Shown: positions 7,465 through 15,651 of the stretch, piece by piece | Layout of the letters: every line of letters begins with the position of its first letter | Numbering within the stretch: position 1 is the first letter of the stretch | Assembly (NCBI GenBank): GCA_963704475.1 | Contig: OY969900.1 | Span: 1,116,001 to 1,180,000 of the forward strand | DNA: 64,000 nt | DNA from: UBA9655 sp963704475 | Lineage (GTDB): Bacteria > Pseudomonadota > Alphaproteobacteria > UBA9655 | Direction: 5' to 3' | The notes under the pieces: model-generated | Seen by the model: only the letters and a program-made list of their open reading frames with translations | The model's database searches: none | What the model was told of the DNA's origin: nothing | Translations under genes and position numbers: made by a program

Positions 7465-8733
7465 TCACCCGCTCCATACCCGTTTGACAGAGGGGCGTTT
7501 CAGCATAAGATCGGACAAGGCCCAGACAAGGGCATCAAGCCTATCGGGGGATTTTGTCGTTTGACCTGGCACATAAGCACAGAGCTGCTCTTCAAGCTTT
7601 TGGAAGTAAGTTGCATGCCAGACTTTCCCCTGTTCATAGAGGGCTGCAATCGGCTCAGCCCGCAGTGCTTTGCCGCGTGTAGCGTGGACGGCCTTATAAC
7701 TGACGGACCCATCAACGGTGCGCAACAGTTGTTCAACAAGATTGCCTCCCATGTTTACTTCGGCCACAATGCGGTCCGCTTTCAAGCGATGATAGGCCTG
7801 GGTAGCGCGCTTAATCCACGAAGAAGGGGGCCCCTTTAACGAAAGGTCTTCGAGCACAACCCCGATCCCTTCGCTTGTCGCACCTGCGGCAATAATCCCC
7901 GTTTCATCACTTTTATCCCCATGGCTTACGGCGGGGTCAATACTGATAATAATCCTCTTTAAAGGAACGTCCCGGTACGCTTTCTTCGCCCGTTCGAGAA
8001 GGGTGGGGGTCCACAGACTTCCTTGTTTTTCTTCGATAAGATCGGCAAAGAGTTCTTGACGCCCTAACCAGCTTTTTTCGTAATGGTACCGCATGTACTC
8101 AAGGAAAGGTTTTGCAAGATTTTTGGCATTATCAAAGGTCGAGCCTTTTGTGATGACCACATCAGGATCCTTGATAAGATTTTTTAAAAGGGCCACCGGA
8201 CGTGGCGTTGTGGTTACGATGACGCGGGGCGTTTTCCCTAATCGTAGCCCAAACATCAACTGATCCCAGACCTTCTGACTTTCTTTAAATTTGGCAAGTT
8301 CATCCACCCACGCTCCATCAAACTGAGGGCCGCGTAACGCCTCATACGCCTCTGCACTAAAGCAGGTTGCAATGGCTCCATTGGGCCATGAAAGCTCGCG
8401 CCTTGAGGGGTGATACAGAGGACGACTGCGCGGGGGATGAACGGCAAGAAGACCAGAGGGTCCTTCCACCATCACATGACGGGTATCTGTTTCAGTTTCG
8501 CCGATCAAGGCAAGCCGTCGACAAAGCCCTGTCTGAATCCAGGTGCGTAGCGTTTCTGCTCCTGCACGGGTTTTCCCAAACCCGCGCCCTGCAAGGATAA
8601 GCCATATGCGCCACTCCCCTGGGGGAGGCAGTTGAGCGGGGCGGGCGTTGAGAGACCAATTATATTGAACAGCTTCCTGGTCGCGGCGGTTCTTTTCTGT
8701 TTTAAGGAGAAGTAATAATTTTTTTTGTATCAT
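7465..8733 (-). CDS. Orphan terminase large subunit, gene-transfer-agent type
   Basis: The DNA-packaging ATPase/nuclease of a phage or gene transfer agent. Walker A is AGRGFGKTRAGAE, Walker B ends in GAWVDELAKF, and a C-terminal RNase H-like nuclease domain includes IISIDPAVS and DRLDALVWAL. The sequence resembles the alphaproteobacterial GTA terminase more than typical phage ones. The ATG at 8733 has GGAG nine bases upstream and is preferred over an in-frame GTG at 8748. No portal, capsid or tail gene is in the window, so it is a relic or works with genes elsewhere. The frame is intact. Confidence 0.85.
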   Translation of the reverse strand: MIQKKLLLLLKTEKNRRDQEAVQYNWSLNARPAQLPPPGEWRIWLILAGRGFGKTRAGAETLRTWIQTGLCRRLALIGETETDTRHVMVEGPSGLLAVHPPRSRPLYHPSRRELSWPNGAIATCFSAEAYEALRGPQFDGAWVDELAKFKESQKVWDQLMFGLRLGKTPRVIVTTTPRPVALLKNLIKDPDVVITKGSTFDNAKNLAKPFLEYMRYHYEKSWLGRQELFADLIEEKQGSLWTPTLLERAKKAYRDVPLKRIIISIDPAVSHGDKSDETGIIAAGATSEGIGVVLEDLSLKGPPSSWIKRATQAYHRLKADRIVAEVNMGGNLVEQLLRTVDGSVSYKAVHATRGKALRAEPIAALYEQGKVWHATYFQKLEEQLCAYVPGQTTKSPDRLDALVWALSDLMLKRPSVKRVWSG

Positions 8734-8908
8734 AGCACATAACTCCACTTTTTATTTATAATAACATACAATATAAAAATTGTAAAGAATTTTAATAAAA
8801 ATGGGCAATTAAATGTTAATTGTGAATCATATAAATAACTCATCTTATGCGTCGTTGCGAGGAGGGGGCGTCATGACGATGGCATAAGCTTACTTAAGAG
8901 ACGTGATA

Positions 8909-9952
8909 CTAATACGTCAGGGGATCCCCAAGAGCAGGATTAAAACTTTCTTCTTCCATTGCTTCTATAATCTCTTCTGCTTTTGTAGGATCCGGGACCC
9001 ACGCAATGTTAAAGAGCGCATCCCCCTTATACACAACAGGAAGTTGCGTTCTCCCCACGACAATTCCGTTAAGATGCGCCACAACATCCATAGAGGAGGT
9101 TCCCAAAGGATCCGTAATATTTCCAATAATATCTCCCTTGCAAACCTTTTTCCCTAAAAAGCACGTACTGTTAAAAATACCAGTGTTTGGAGCTCTTACC
9201 CATTGGCTCGTGGGAGATATAATAGATTTTATTTTTGGAAGGGGCGCTTTTTTTGAAGGAATCATGCCGAGCAAGGCCATAACGCGGAAAACCCCAGATG
9301 TTGCGGTTCGAATTGCATCCTCATTAAAACGAAGCGCTTCTCCTCCTTCAAAAATAAGTGTTGGAATGCCCAATGCCTCAGAAGCTTCGCGGAGAGACCC
9401 CTCTCGAAGCGCTGATTTTAAAATAACAGGGGCCCCAAAAGCTCCAGCCATTCCTAAGGCCTCTTTGCTTTTAAAGTCACAGCGAATTTGAGGGAGATTT
9501 ATGCGATTGTCGGATCCTGTATGAAGATCAATGCCATGGGTACACTTCTCAACAATTTCTTTTAAGAACATATGGGCAAGTTGTGCTGCGGCAGATCCAT
9601 TCTCAGATCCTGGAAAACTTCTGTTTAAATCACGCCTGTCCAGAAGATATCGACTTTGGGTGAGCATACCAGAGATATTTACAATGGGGACTGCAATAAG
9701 GGTTCCTTTAATATATTTTATCCAAGGAGATCTAAGGACGCGGCGAATCACCTCAATGCCATTCAGCTCATCTCCATGAATAGTAGAACTAATGAAAAGA
9801 CGTGGTCCAGGGCGCCTCCCATTCACAACCCTCACAACAAGATCGGAATGATGAAAAAGCGTTGCAATTGGAAGGTGAATTGTTTTTGAAACACCTGGGA
9901 GAATAAGTTCTCCCCCTATGTTGAAGGGTGGGTTTGATTCTTTTTTGCTCAT
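8909..9952 (-). CDS. Succinylglutamate desuccinylase/aspartoacylase family hydrolase
   Basis: A 347-residue zinc hydrolase of the AstE/ASPA branch of the carboxypeptidase A fold. The zinc ligands fit H59 and E62 (STIHGDELNG) and H144 (GIDLHTG), with the conserved RRDLNRSFPG nearby. Such enzymes remove acyl groups from acylated amino acids, but the substrate cannot be read from sequence. The C-terminal third has a lipoyl/biotinyl-like shape (GKKVCKGDIIGNI) seen in this subfamily. Three bases separate it from the upstream thymidine phosphorylase, so they form one operon. Confidence 0.85.
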   Translation of the reverse strand: MSKKESNPPFNIGGELILPGVSKTIHLPIATLFHHSDLVVRVVNGRRPGPRLFISSTIHGDELNGIEVIRRVLRSPWIKYIKGTLIAVPIVNISGMLTQSRYLLDRRDLNRSFPGSENGSAAAQLAHMFLKEIVEKCTHGIDLHTGSDNRINLPQIRCDFKSKEALGMAGAFGAPVILKSALREGSLREASEALGIPTLIFEGGEALRFNEDAIRTATSGVFRVMALLGMIPSKKAPLPKIKSIISPTSQWVRAPNTGIFNSTCFLGKKVCKGDIIGNITDPLGTSSMDVVAHLNGIVVGRTQLPVVYKGDALFNIAWVPDPTKAEEIIEAMEEESFNPALGDPLTY

Positions 9953-9955
9953 CTT

Positions 9956-11488
9956 CTATTTCTCCTGAATCATTACAACGTCTGGGTGGGCCAAAAAATA
10001 ATGGAGAGCATAATGAAGTTCTCCAAGAGATTCGGCATAGATCGTAAAAAGGGGCTGTCCTTTTTCAATAGAAGACCGCAAAGAAACATGCATATCAATG
10101 CCAGAAGCAGCGGCATCGGGAGCACCAGCCAGCTTTGCAATGCGGGCAAGAAGGCGACTATCGATACTTGAAACAACCCCCTTTTGATGTGCCGTGATAA
10201 CGTGTTTATAAGGGGCGAATACAAGCTCTCTCATGCCTCCTTGTGCTTCACAAATGGCTTCAAACTTCTTGTACGCACGTCCGTCTTTAAGGTAGGCCTC
10301 AGCGGTTGAGATACCGCCACCGACAGCAACCCCTCCCCAGGCTTCTAAGATAGATCCAGCTAATAAAAGGGCTTTATTCTTTAAGTCTTGTGGGGCGTTC
10401 TCTTCGCAGCGTAAAATGGAAAGAACATCACGTGCCTCGAGGACAGGGCCAATTCCTCTTCCAATGGGTTGTGTGCCATCAGTTTGAATAAGACGAACAG
10501 AAAGGCCAATGGCATTGCCAACTTCAAGAAAAAGAGAAGCCAAAATATCGGCTTCATTTTGGAAGCGAACCTTAGCCGTTGGACCAACGGGCATATCAAT
10601 CAGAATATGAGTCGCTCCCACAGCTACATTTTTGGAGAGAACAGAGGCGACAAGCTGGTTCCTGCTATCAAGATCAAGGGCGCGTTCAACTTTTACCAAT
10701 AGATCATCAACGGGGCTTAAATCGACTGATCCTCCCCAGACGATGCATCCCCCTTCCTTCTCAACGACGTGTTGCATCTCTTTTACAGTAAGTGTTACAG
10801 GCGCTAGTGTTTCCATTGTGTCTGCTGTTCCCGCAGGGGAGGTAATAGCACGTGAGGAGGTTTTAGGAATTGTCAGACCAAAGGCTGCTATAATAGGGAC
10901 AACAATCATTGTGGTACGATTCCCAGGAAGCCCCCCAACGCAGTGTTTGTCCACAATAGGATGTGTGCTCCATGTCAATTGACGCCCTGTCTTGCACATC
11001 GCTTTCGTCAACGAGATCGTCTCGTCCACATTGAGATCAACACACGCCGTAATAAAGGAGGACAACTGAACATCAGAATACCGTCCTTCGAGTATGTCCT
11101 GCATAATTTCTTGAAGGCCCTTATTGGTGAAGGGGTTTCCATGAAGCTTTGCTCGGACATGACTAAAGGAGGTCAAGGGATCAGCAAGGGTGACAGTGAC
11201 CCTTTCTCCCTCTTTTGCACCTAGTTTTTTCCAAGCACTCTCCGAAAGTCCAATATCTCCAGGCGTGAGAAAAGGGGCATCCAAAATATCGAGGGTTGCA
11301 ATGATTGAATGCGTTTGAGTTGCGATATTAATCCTCGCCTCAGACCTCAAGCCAGCGGACTTACAGAAAGAACACCCTGCACTGGTAAAAGCAATAAAAT
11401 GACTGCGGGTATCTAGATTAAGGTTGACAGCTTTGAGTGTCAGAGCAGCAGAGGAAGCAATTGACGTTTCTTTTGTTTTATTGTCCAT
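9956..11488 (-). CDS. Thymidine phosphorylase family protein (long, AMP-phosphorylase-like type)
   Basis: A 510-residue nucleoside phosphorylase of the long type shared by archaeal AMP phosphorylases and some bacterial putative thymidine phosphorylases. It has an N-terminal ~95-residue extension, the phosphate-binding segment KHCVGGLPGNRT, the pyrimidine-site stretch SSRAITSPAGTADTME and a C-terminal domain. It should split (deoxy)nucleosides or nucleotides with phosphate, salvaging base and sugar-phosphate. Whether it prefers thymidine or AMP is open. It is first in a two-gene operon with the aspartoacylase-like gene. Confidence 0.88.
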   Translation of the reverse strand: MDNKTKETSIASSAALTLKAVNLNLDTRSHFIAFTSAGCSFCKSAGLRSEARINIATQTHSIIATLDILDAPFLTPGDIGLSESAWKKLGAKEGERVTVTLADPLTSFSHVRAKLHGNPFTNKGLQEIMQDILEGRYSDVQLSSFITACVDLNVDETISLTKAMCKTGRQLTWSTHPIVDKHCVGGLPGNRTTMIVVPIIAAFGLTIPKTSSRAITSPAGTADTMETLAPVTLTVKEMQHVVEKEGGCIVWGGSVDLSPVDDLLVKVERALDLDSRNQLVASVLSKNVAVGATHILIDMPVGPTAKVRFQNEADILASLFLEVGNAIGLSVRLIQTDGTQPIGRGIGPVLEARDVLSILRCEENAPQDLKNKALLLAGSILEAWGGVAVGGGISTAEAYLKDGRAYKKFEAICEAQGGMRELVFAPYKHVITAHQKGVVSSIDSRLLARIAKLAGAPDAAASGIDMHVSLRSSIEKGQPLFTIYAESLGELHYALHYFLAHPDVVMIQEK

Positions 11489-11647
11489 GTAATGCTGTTA
11501 TCCTTGATTTTTTCTTACATAATAAAGGGGGCGCCTTTAAAAACAGTTAAGCGAACAAGCATTTAATACGTCTTCCTGAAAAAACTTGCCTTATTCATTC
11601 AGAATGTATATGAACATAGTATTAATTATAAGGATAATTAATTTTAC

Positions 11648-12199
11648 ATGTTTATACAAACAGAAGAAACACCTAATCCAGCCACGTTAAAATTTCTTCC
11701 GGGACGTCTTCTAATGGAGACGGGAACGGCTGAGTTTAAATCTCGAGAAGAAGCCGCAACCTCTCCCCTTGCCACAAAGCTTTTTGAGTGCGAAGGCGTC
11801 AAAAGCGTCTTCTTTGGGGCAGATTTTATTACGGTTTCAAAAGATGATTTCTTTGAGTGGGCTGTCCTTAAGCCTGCTATTTTAGGGGCGATTATGGAAC
11901 ACTTTATAACCCATCAGTCCTTGTTTTATAAAGACAGAGTTGATATATCTGATGATCATGAAGATGATCCACTTGTTCGGGAAATCAAAGAACTTTTGGA
12001 CACGCGGATTCGTCCGGCTGTTGCAATGGATGGAGGGGATATCATCTTTGATAGCTTTAAAGAAGGTATCCTTTATGTTCGCATGCAAGGGGCCTGTTCT
12101 GGATGCCCAAGTTCATCGTCTACATTGAAGAGCGGTATTGAAAATATGCTTCGCCATTATGTGCCGGAAGTTCTTGAAGTCAGAGCCCTTGAAGATTAA
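11648..12199 (+). CDS. NifU-like Fe-S cluster scaffold/carrier protein
   Basis: A 183-residue Nfu-type protein. The N-terminal domain (about 1-88, starting MFIQTEETPNPATLKFLPG) and C-terminal NifU domain (about 107-175) are in the order seen in mitochondrial NFU1 and alphaproteobacterial homologues. Cys150 and Cys153 in GACSGCPSS bind the cluster between two subunits. It delivers Fe-S clusters to target enzymes such as complex I subunits. AAGGATAA lies upstream of the ATG. The following gene begins 12 bases later, probably in the same transcript. Confidence 0.93.
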   Translation: MFIQTEETPNPATLKFLPGRLLMETGTAEFKSREEAATSPLATKLFECEGVKSVFFGADFITVSKDDFFEWAVLKPAILGAIMEHFITHQSLFYKDRVDISDDHEDDPLVREIKELLDTRIRPAVAMDGGDIIFDSFKEGILYVRMQGACSGCPSSSSTLKSGIENMLRHYVPEVLEVRALED

Positions 12200-12211
12200 G
12201 GAATAGATCAC

Positions 12212-13123
12212 ATGGTAAAACAAGCAAAAATTCATAATTATTTTCTTATTGCGATAGGATTGATGATTTTTTGTCACCTTTCTTTTGTCCTGTATCAAAA
12301 TAGTCGTCAGGCTCCAAAAGCAAAAATTTCAGAAGCGCATAGGCCCCAAGGAGGCTCGGCTAAAGCGTTTGGTCTTGTTCTTCCCCAAGAGCGCCATTTT
12401 TCCGTAGGCAGTGTTAGAGAACTCGATGCAACCTTCAAGAAGTGCGGGTTTGATCTTCAAAAAGCAAAGACTGCAGGAAAAGCCCCGCGCCTTTATTTGT
12501 CAAAACTTCCCAGAGATATGGGCAAAAAGACAAGAGCGTCAAATACGACATTCATTCGCGTGCTGCTCCCTCATATCTTGAGGGTAAATGAGGAAATCTT
12601 GACGAATCGCACCCGGCTTTTAGCCTTGCAAAAACGACTAAAAGCAGGGGGGCACTTAAGGCAAACAGAGAAAATGTGGCTCAGTAAATTAAAGACAGAG
12701 TATCGGTGCCCCTCAACAAAGATTGAAGCGCTTCTTGTCCATGTGGATGTTGTTCCCCCCTCTTTAGCCCTTTCGCAGGCTATGATTGAAACAGGAGGGG
12801 GAAGGTCTCATGCCGCCCTTCACAAAAATTCTACCTTTGGTCATATGAGAACAAAAACAAAAGTTGAAAAATTTGAAAGCTTGCACGCAAATGTGAAAGC
12901 GTATGTGATAAATCTTAACCGACACGCCGCTTATAAATCTTTTCGACTAGCACGAGCTAAGATGCGCGCGAGTAATCAAAAATTGTGCGGGTATACACTA
13001 GCGTCGGGACTTAAAAAGTATTCTGTAAGAGGCCCTGCTTACATCCGCGATGTACAACGTCAGATCGATGCCCATGGGCTTAAGGGATATGATCACATCA
13101 CGCTTGCAACATCGAGGCCTTAA
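12212..13123 (+). CDS. Bax/FlgJ-like glucosaminidase domain protein
   Basis: A 303-residue envelope protein with one N-terminal hydrophobic segment (about 10-29) acting as signal or anchor. The C-terminal half matches the glucosaminidase domain of the Bax family: VVPPSLALSQAMIETGGGRS, with the likely catalytic Glu in IETGGG, then FGHM and YVINLNRHAAYKSFR. Such domains cleave N-acetylglucosamine bonds in peptidoglycan. The tail ends soon after the domain. It is downstream of the Fe-S scaffold gene with no functional link evident. A degenerate MITE begins 33 bases after the stop. Confidence 0.82.
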   Translation: MVKQAKIHNYFLIAIGLMIFCHLSFVLYQNSRQAPKAKISEAHRPQGGSAKAFGLVLPQERHFSVGSVRELDATFKKCGFDLQKAKTAGKAPRLYLSKLPRDMGKKTRASNTTFIRVLLPHILRVNEEILTNRTRLLALQKRLKAGGHLRQTEKMWLSKLKTEYRCPSTKIEALLVHVDVVPPSLALSQAMIETGGGRSHAALHKNSTFGHMRTKTKVEKFESLHANVKAYVINLNRHAAYKSFRLARAKMRASNQKLCGYTLASGLKKYSVRGPAYIRDVQRQIDAHGLKGYDHITLATSRP

Positions 13124-13155
13124 GATAGTTGTTAGATAATTGGTTATCAGAAGAA

Positions 13156-13325
13156 GAGAAAAAATTGCAAAATTGTCCCCCAGTTTTTCATCCTCGGGTC
13201 ACCACCGCTTGTCATCCTCGGGCTAGAAAAGGTTTATTTTCGTCAAGAAAATATTACCTTTTCTTGAACCGAGGATCTTGTGCGAACGACAAGGTCTTCG
13301 GTGAGGAAATTCTAGGATTTGCGTA
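13156..13325. repeat. Degenerate MITE-related repeat
   Basis: The left end resembles the MITE terminus (AAAATTGCAAAATTG), and the body carries the TTGTCATCCTCGGGCTAGAAAA and GAACCGAGGATCTTG modules, but the right terminal repeat is missing. It fills the Bax-lnt gap together with a short palindrome at 13385-13412 (TTTGCTTCGCAAAT). No gene is seen here; a 65-codon open frame across it is repeat sequence. Confidence 0.75.
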
Positions 13326-13429
13326 GTCCTCTGTCTCATCTCTTGCATAAACACCACGATGTTGAGAGACGATACCCGATCAACAAATCCTGGCATTTGC
13401 TTCGCAAATGGAGGATTTGTAAGTCGGGG

Positions 13430-14983
13430 ATGACAAAAAGTAGAGGGGTAGCCCTCCTTTTAGGAGCTGTGAGTGCCTTAGGCTTTGCCCCTACCTTTCT
13501 ATGGCCCGTTCTTCTTTTTGCCTTGTGTGGCATTTGGTTTTTACTTGAACAAGCCATCAACCAAAAGACACACCTTTCAAAAATATTTTGGCTCGGCTGG
13601 TTTTTTGGCCTTGGCCATTTCACCGCGGGCCTTTATTGGGTAGCCCATGCTTTGACTGTCGATCTGGCTTCTTTTTGGTGGCTTATTCCCTTTGCTTTGC
13701 TAGGCCTTCCCGCTGTTTTGGCTATCTTTACGGCTGTTTCTTTTGTTCTGACTGCTCTCTGGCCCTATGGGGGAAGCAGTAGAGCCTTCGCGTTTTCTGC
13801 CATTTGGGTCGCAACAGAATGGGCAAGAGGTCATCTGTTTACAGGATTTCCATGGAACCTTGTGGGCTATACGTGGGGATTTAGCAATGAGATGAGTCAG
13901 CTCGCGGCCTTCGGAGGCATCTATAGTTTAAGTCTTTTAACGCTGCTTATGGCTGTTTCCTGGGAATGGGTTTGGAGTCCGCCCTCTTTAAAAAGAAAAA
14001 TCATTTTCTTGAGTATTTACCTCCTTGCTGGAGGGGTATGGATCTGGGGGAAAGAACGGCTGACCCATGAAGAAGTGATTCCTTCCGCACCTTTTGCGAT
14101 TCGTCTTGTTCAACCCAATATTCCTCAAACCTTAAAATGGGACCCGACCCAAAAAGAAGAAAACTTTAAGAAGCTTCTTCTCATGACGAATGCGCCTTCG
14201 TCTTTGCCCCTCAAAGCTATCATTTGGCCAGAGAGTGCGGTCTCTTTTTTTCTAGAGGACAACCTTTTTTTCCGGAAGTTGATCGCAACTACCCTTCCAA
14301 AAGGGGCGCTCCTCCTCACTGGAGGCCTCAGACGAGATGTGGACAACGTATGGAATAGTCTTCTCGTCCTGAACGATGAGGGGGAAATTGTTGCTCATTA
14401 TGACAAATCCCACCTGGTTCCTTTTGGGGAATATCTACCTTTAAGAAAGATATTTGATTCGCTATTTGGAAAAGGAATAATCAAAAAAATCACAGCAGGT
14501 ACCAGAGACTTTACCGCAGGGGATGGTCCTCAAACCCTTTCCCTTCCTCAAGGATTTCCTCCATTCAGTGGACTTGTGTGTTATGAAGTCATTTTTCCCA
14601 GCGCTGTGATTCATGCCCTCCAACCACGCCCCGGATGGATTGTGAATGTGACAAATGATGCGTGGTATGGCAACACATCTGGCCCTTACCAACATCTAGA
14701 AAGCGCCCATTTTCGAGCCGTTGAGACGGGTATTCCTCTTGTTCGCACCGCTAACTCCGGTATTTCAGCTGTCTTTGATGGGTATGGACGACGCATGGGA
14801 AGCCTTCCCCTTAATAAGGCAGCTGTTCTTGATGTGAGGCTCCCGTCTCCCACGCGCGCACTCCCCCCTTATGCCCGCTGGGGAGACGGTATTCCATGGG
14901 GATTGATTGCAGGAGTGTTGGGAATTGCTTGGTTTTTGAGACGAAACGAAATAAAAGAGGAAATGGGCAATCTTAACACCTGA
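13430..14983 (+). CDS. lnt: Apolipoprotein N-acyltransferase
   Basis: Lnt adds the third acyl chain to the N-terminal Cys of lipoproteins in the inner membrane, here relevant to Pal. Six or so membrane helices fill the first ~200 residues and one lies at the C-terminus. The nitrilase-like domain has the catalytic triad: Glu in IIWPESAV, Lys in YDKSHLVPFGEY and Cys in GLVCYEVIFP. The frame is open from 13319, but that extension is translated repeat; the ATG at 13430 gives MTKSRGVALLLGA and the normal ~517 residues. The ribosome binding site is weak. Confidence 0.93.
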   Translation: MTKSRGVALLLGAVSALGFAPTFLWPVLLFALCGIWFLLEQAINQKTHLSKIFWLGWFFGLGHFTAGLYWVAHALTVDLASFWWLIPFALLGLPAVLAIFTAVSFVLTALWPYGGSSRAFAFSAIWVATEWARGHLFTGFPWNLVGYTWGFSNEMSQLAAFGGIYSLSLLTLLMAVSWEWVWSPPSLKRKIIFLSIYLLAGGVWIWGKERLTHEEVIPSAPFAIRLVQPNIPQTLKWDPTQKEENFKKLLLMTNAPSSLPLKAIIWPESAVSFFLEDNLFFRKLIATTLPKGALLLTGGLRRDVDNVWNSLLVLNDEGEIVAHYDKSHLVPFGEYLPLRKIFDSLFGKGIIKKITAGTRDFTAGDGPQTLSLPQGFPPFSGLVCYEVIFPSAVIHALQPRPGWIVNVTNDAWYGNTSGPYQHLESAHFRAVETGIPLVRTANSGISAVFDGYGRRMGSLPLNKAAVLDVRLPSPTRALPPYARWGDGIPWGLIAGVLGIAWFLRRNEIKEEMGNLNT

Positions 14984-14998
14984 CACTTCCCCCGTCTT

Positions 14999-15061
14999 TG
15001 TCATCCTCGAGCTAGAAGTCCTTAATTTGCGAAGAAAATTCTAGGATTTCTTCTTCGAGGA
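14999..15061. repeat. Partial MITE-core repeat
   Basis: A short copy of the TTGTCATCCTCGAGCTAGAAG...GAAGAAATTC...CGAGGATCT module without terminal repeats, just after lnt. From 15062 to 15181 there is AT-rich sequence with nothing recognisable. Confidence 0.7.
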
Positions 15062-15181
15062 TCTCGTCGGTGGAAACAAAACAAACATAGACAAGACACA
15101 AAAATGTTGGATTGTAAGATGGGCAATTAAAAAATTTGACTTTCGTGATATATACTTTATAATAAAATATGTTACATATAA

Positions 15182-15386
15182 GAGCCAATTGCAAAATTCA
15201 ACCAACCCTTGTCACCCTCGGACTAGAAAAGGTTTGTTTTTCGAAGGAAAACATTACCTTTTCTTGAACCGAGGATCTTGCCTCTTTTGAGAAGATCCTC
15301 AATGAAGAAGTTCTAGGATTTTCATTGCAAATCAAGAACTTCTAGCGCGAGGATAACAACCGGGAAAATAATTTTGCAATTGCCTC
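15182..15386. mobile_element. MITE, full-length copy B
   Basis: A 205-bp non-coding element that starts GAGCCAATTGCAAAATTC and ends AATTTTGCAATTGCCTC. It is flanked by ATAA on both sides (15178-15181, 15387-15390). It is in the opposite orientation to copies A and C and closely matches copy C in length and interior. Confidence 0.9.
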
Positions 15387-15651
15387 ATAAGAATTTTTTT
15401 ATTAAATCGAGTCTCAGGTTTAAATTCTATGACCTTCTCTTTGAAAGCATTGTAATTTTTAAGTCCAAGGAACCACGGAAAAGACGAAAGGAATCTTCGA
15501 TGGAAAAAAGAATGCTATAAAAATTTAATAATACTTAAAATAGATGTTGCATTTTTTAAAAAAAATTCTTACATTAAGGTACAAGTTAATCAGTCCCTGA
15601 AAAAGAGAAGGGATTTTGTTTATTTTTTTCAAGTAATAGGAGAATTAAATC
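15387..15651 (+). other. Leader region of the repeat-protein gene
   Basis: AT-rich region with no gene. It ends with a clear ribosome binding site (TAGGAGAA, about 8 bases before the ATG at 15652). A small TCCCT/AGGGA hairpin followed by a T-rich run at about 15594-15630 could attenuate transcription. Confidence 0.4.

Noticed and set aside
13129..13429. N-terminal extension of lnt and a 65-codon frame before it
   Set aside because: The sequence is degenerate MITE; the ATG at 13430 gives the normal Lnt start.
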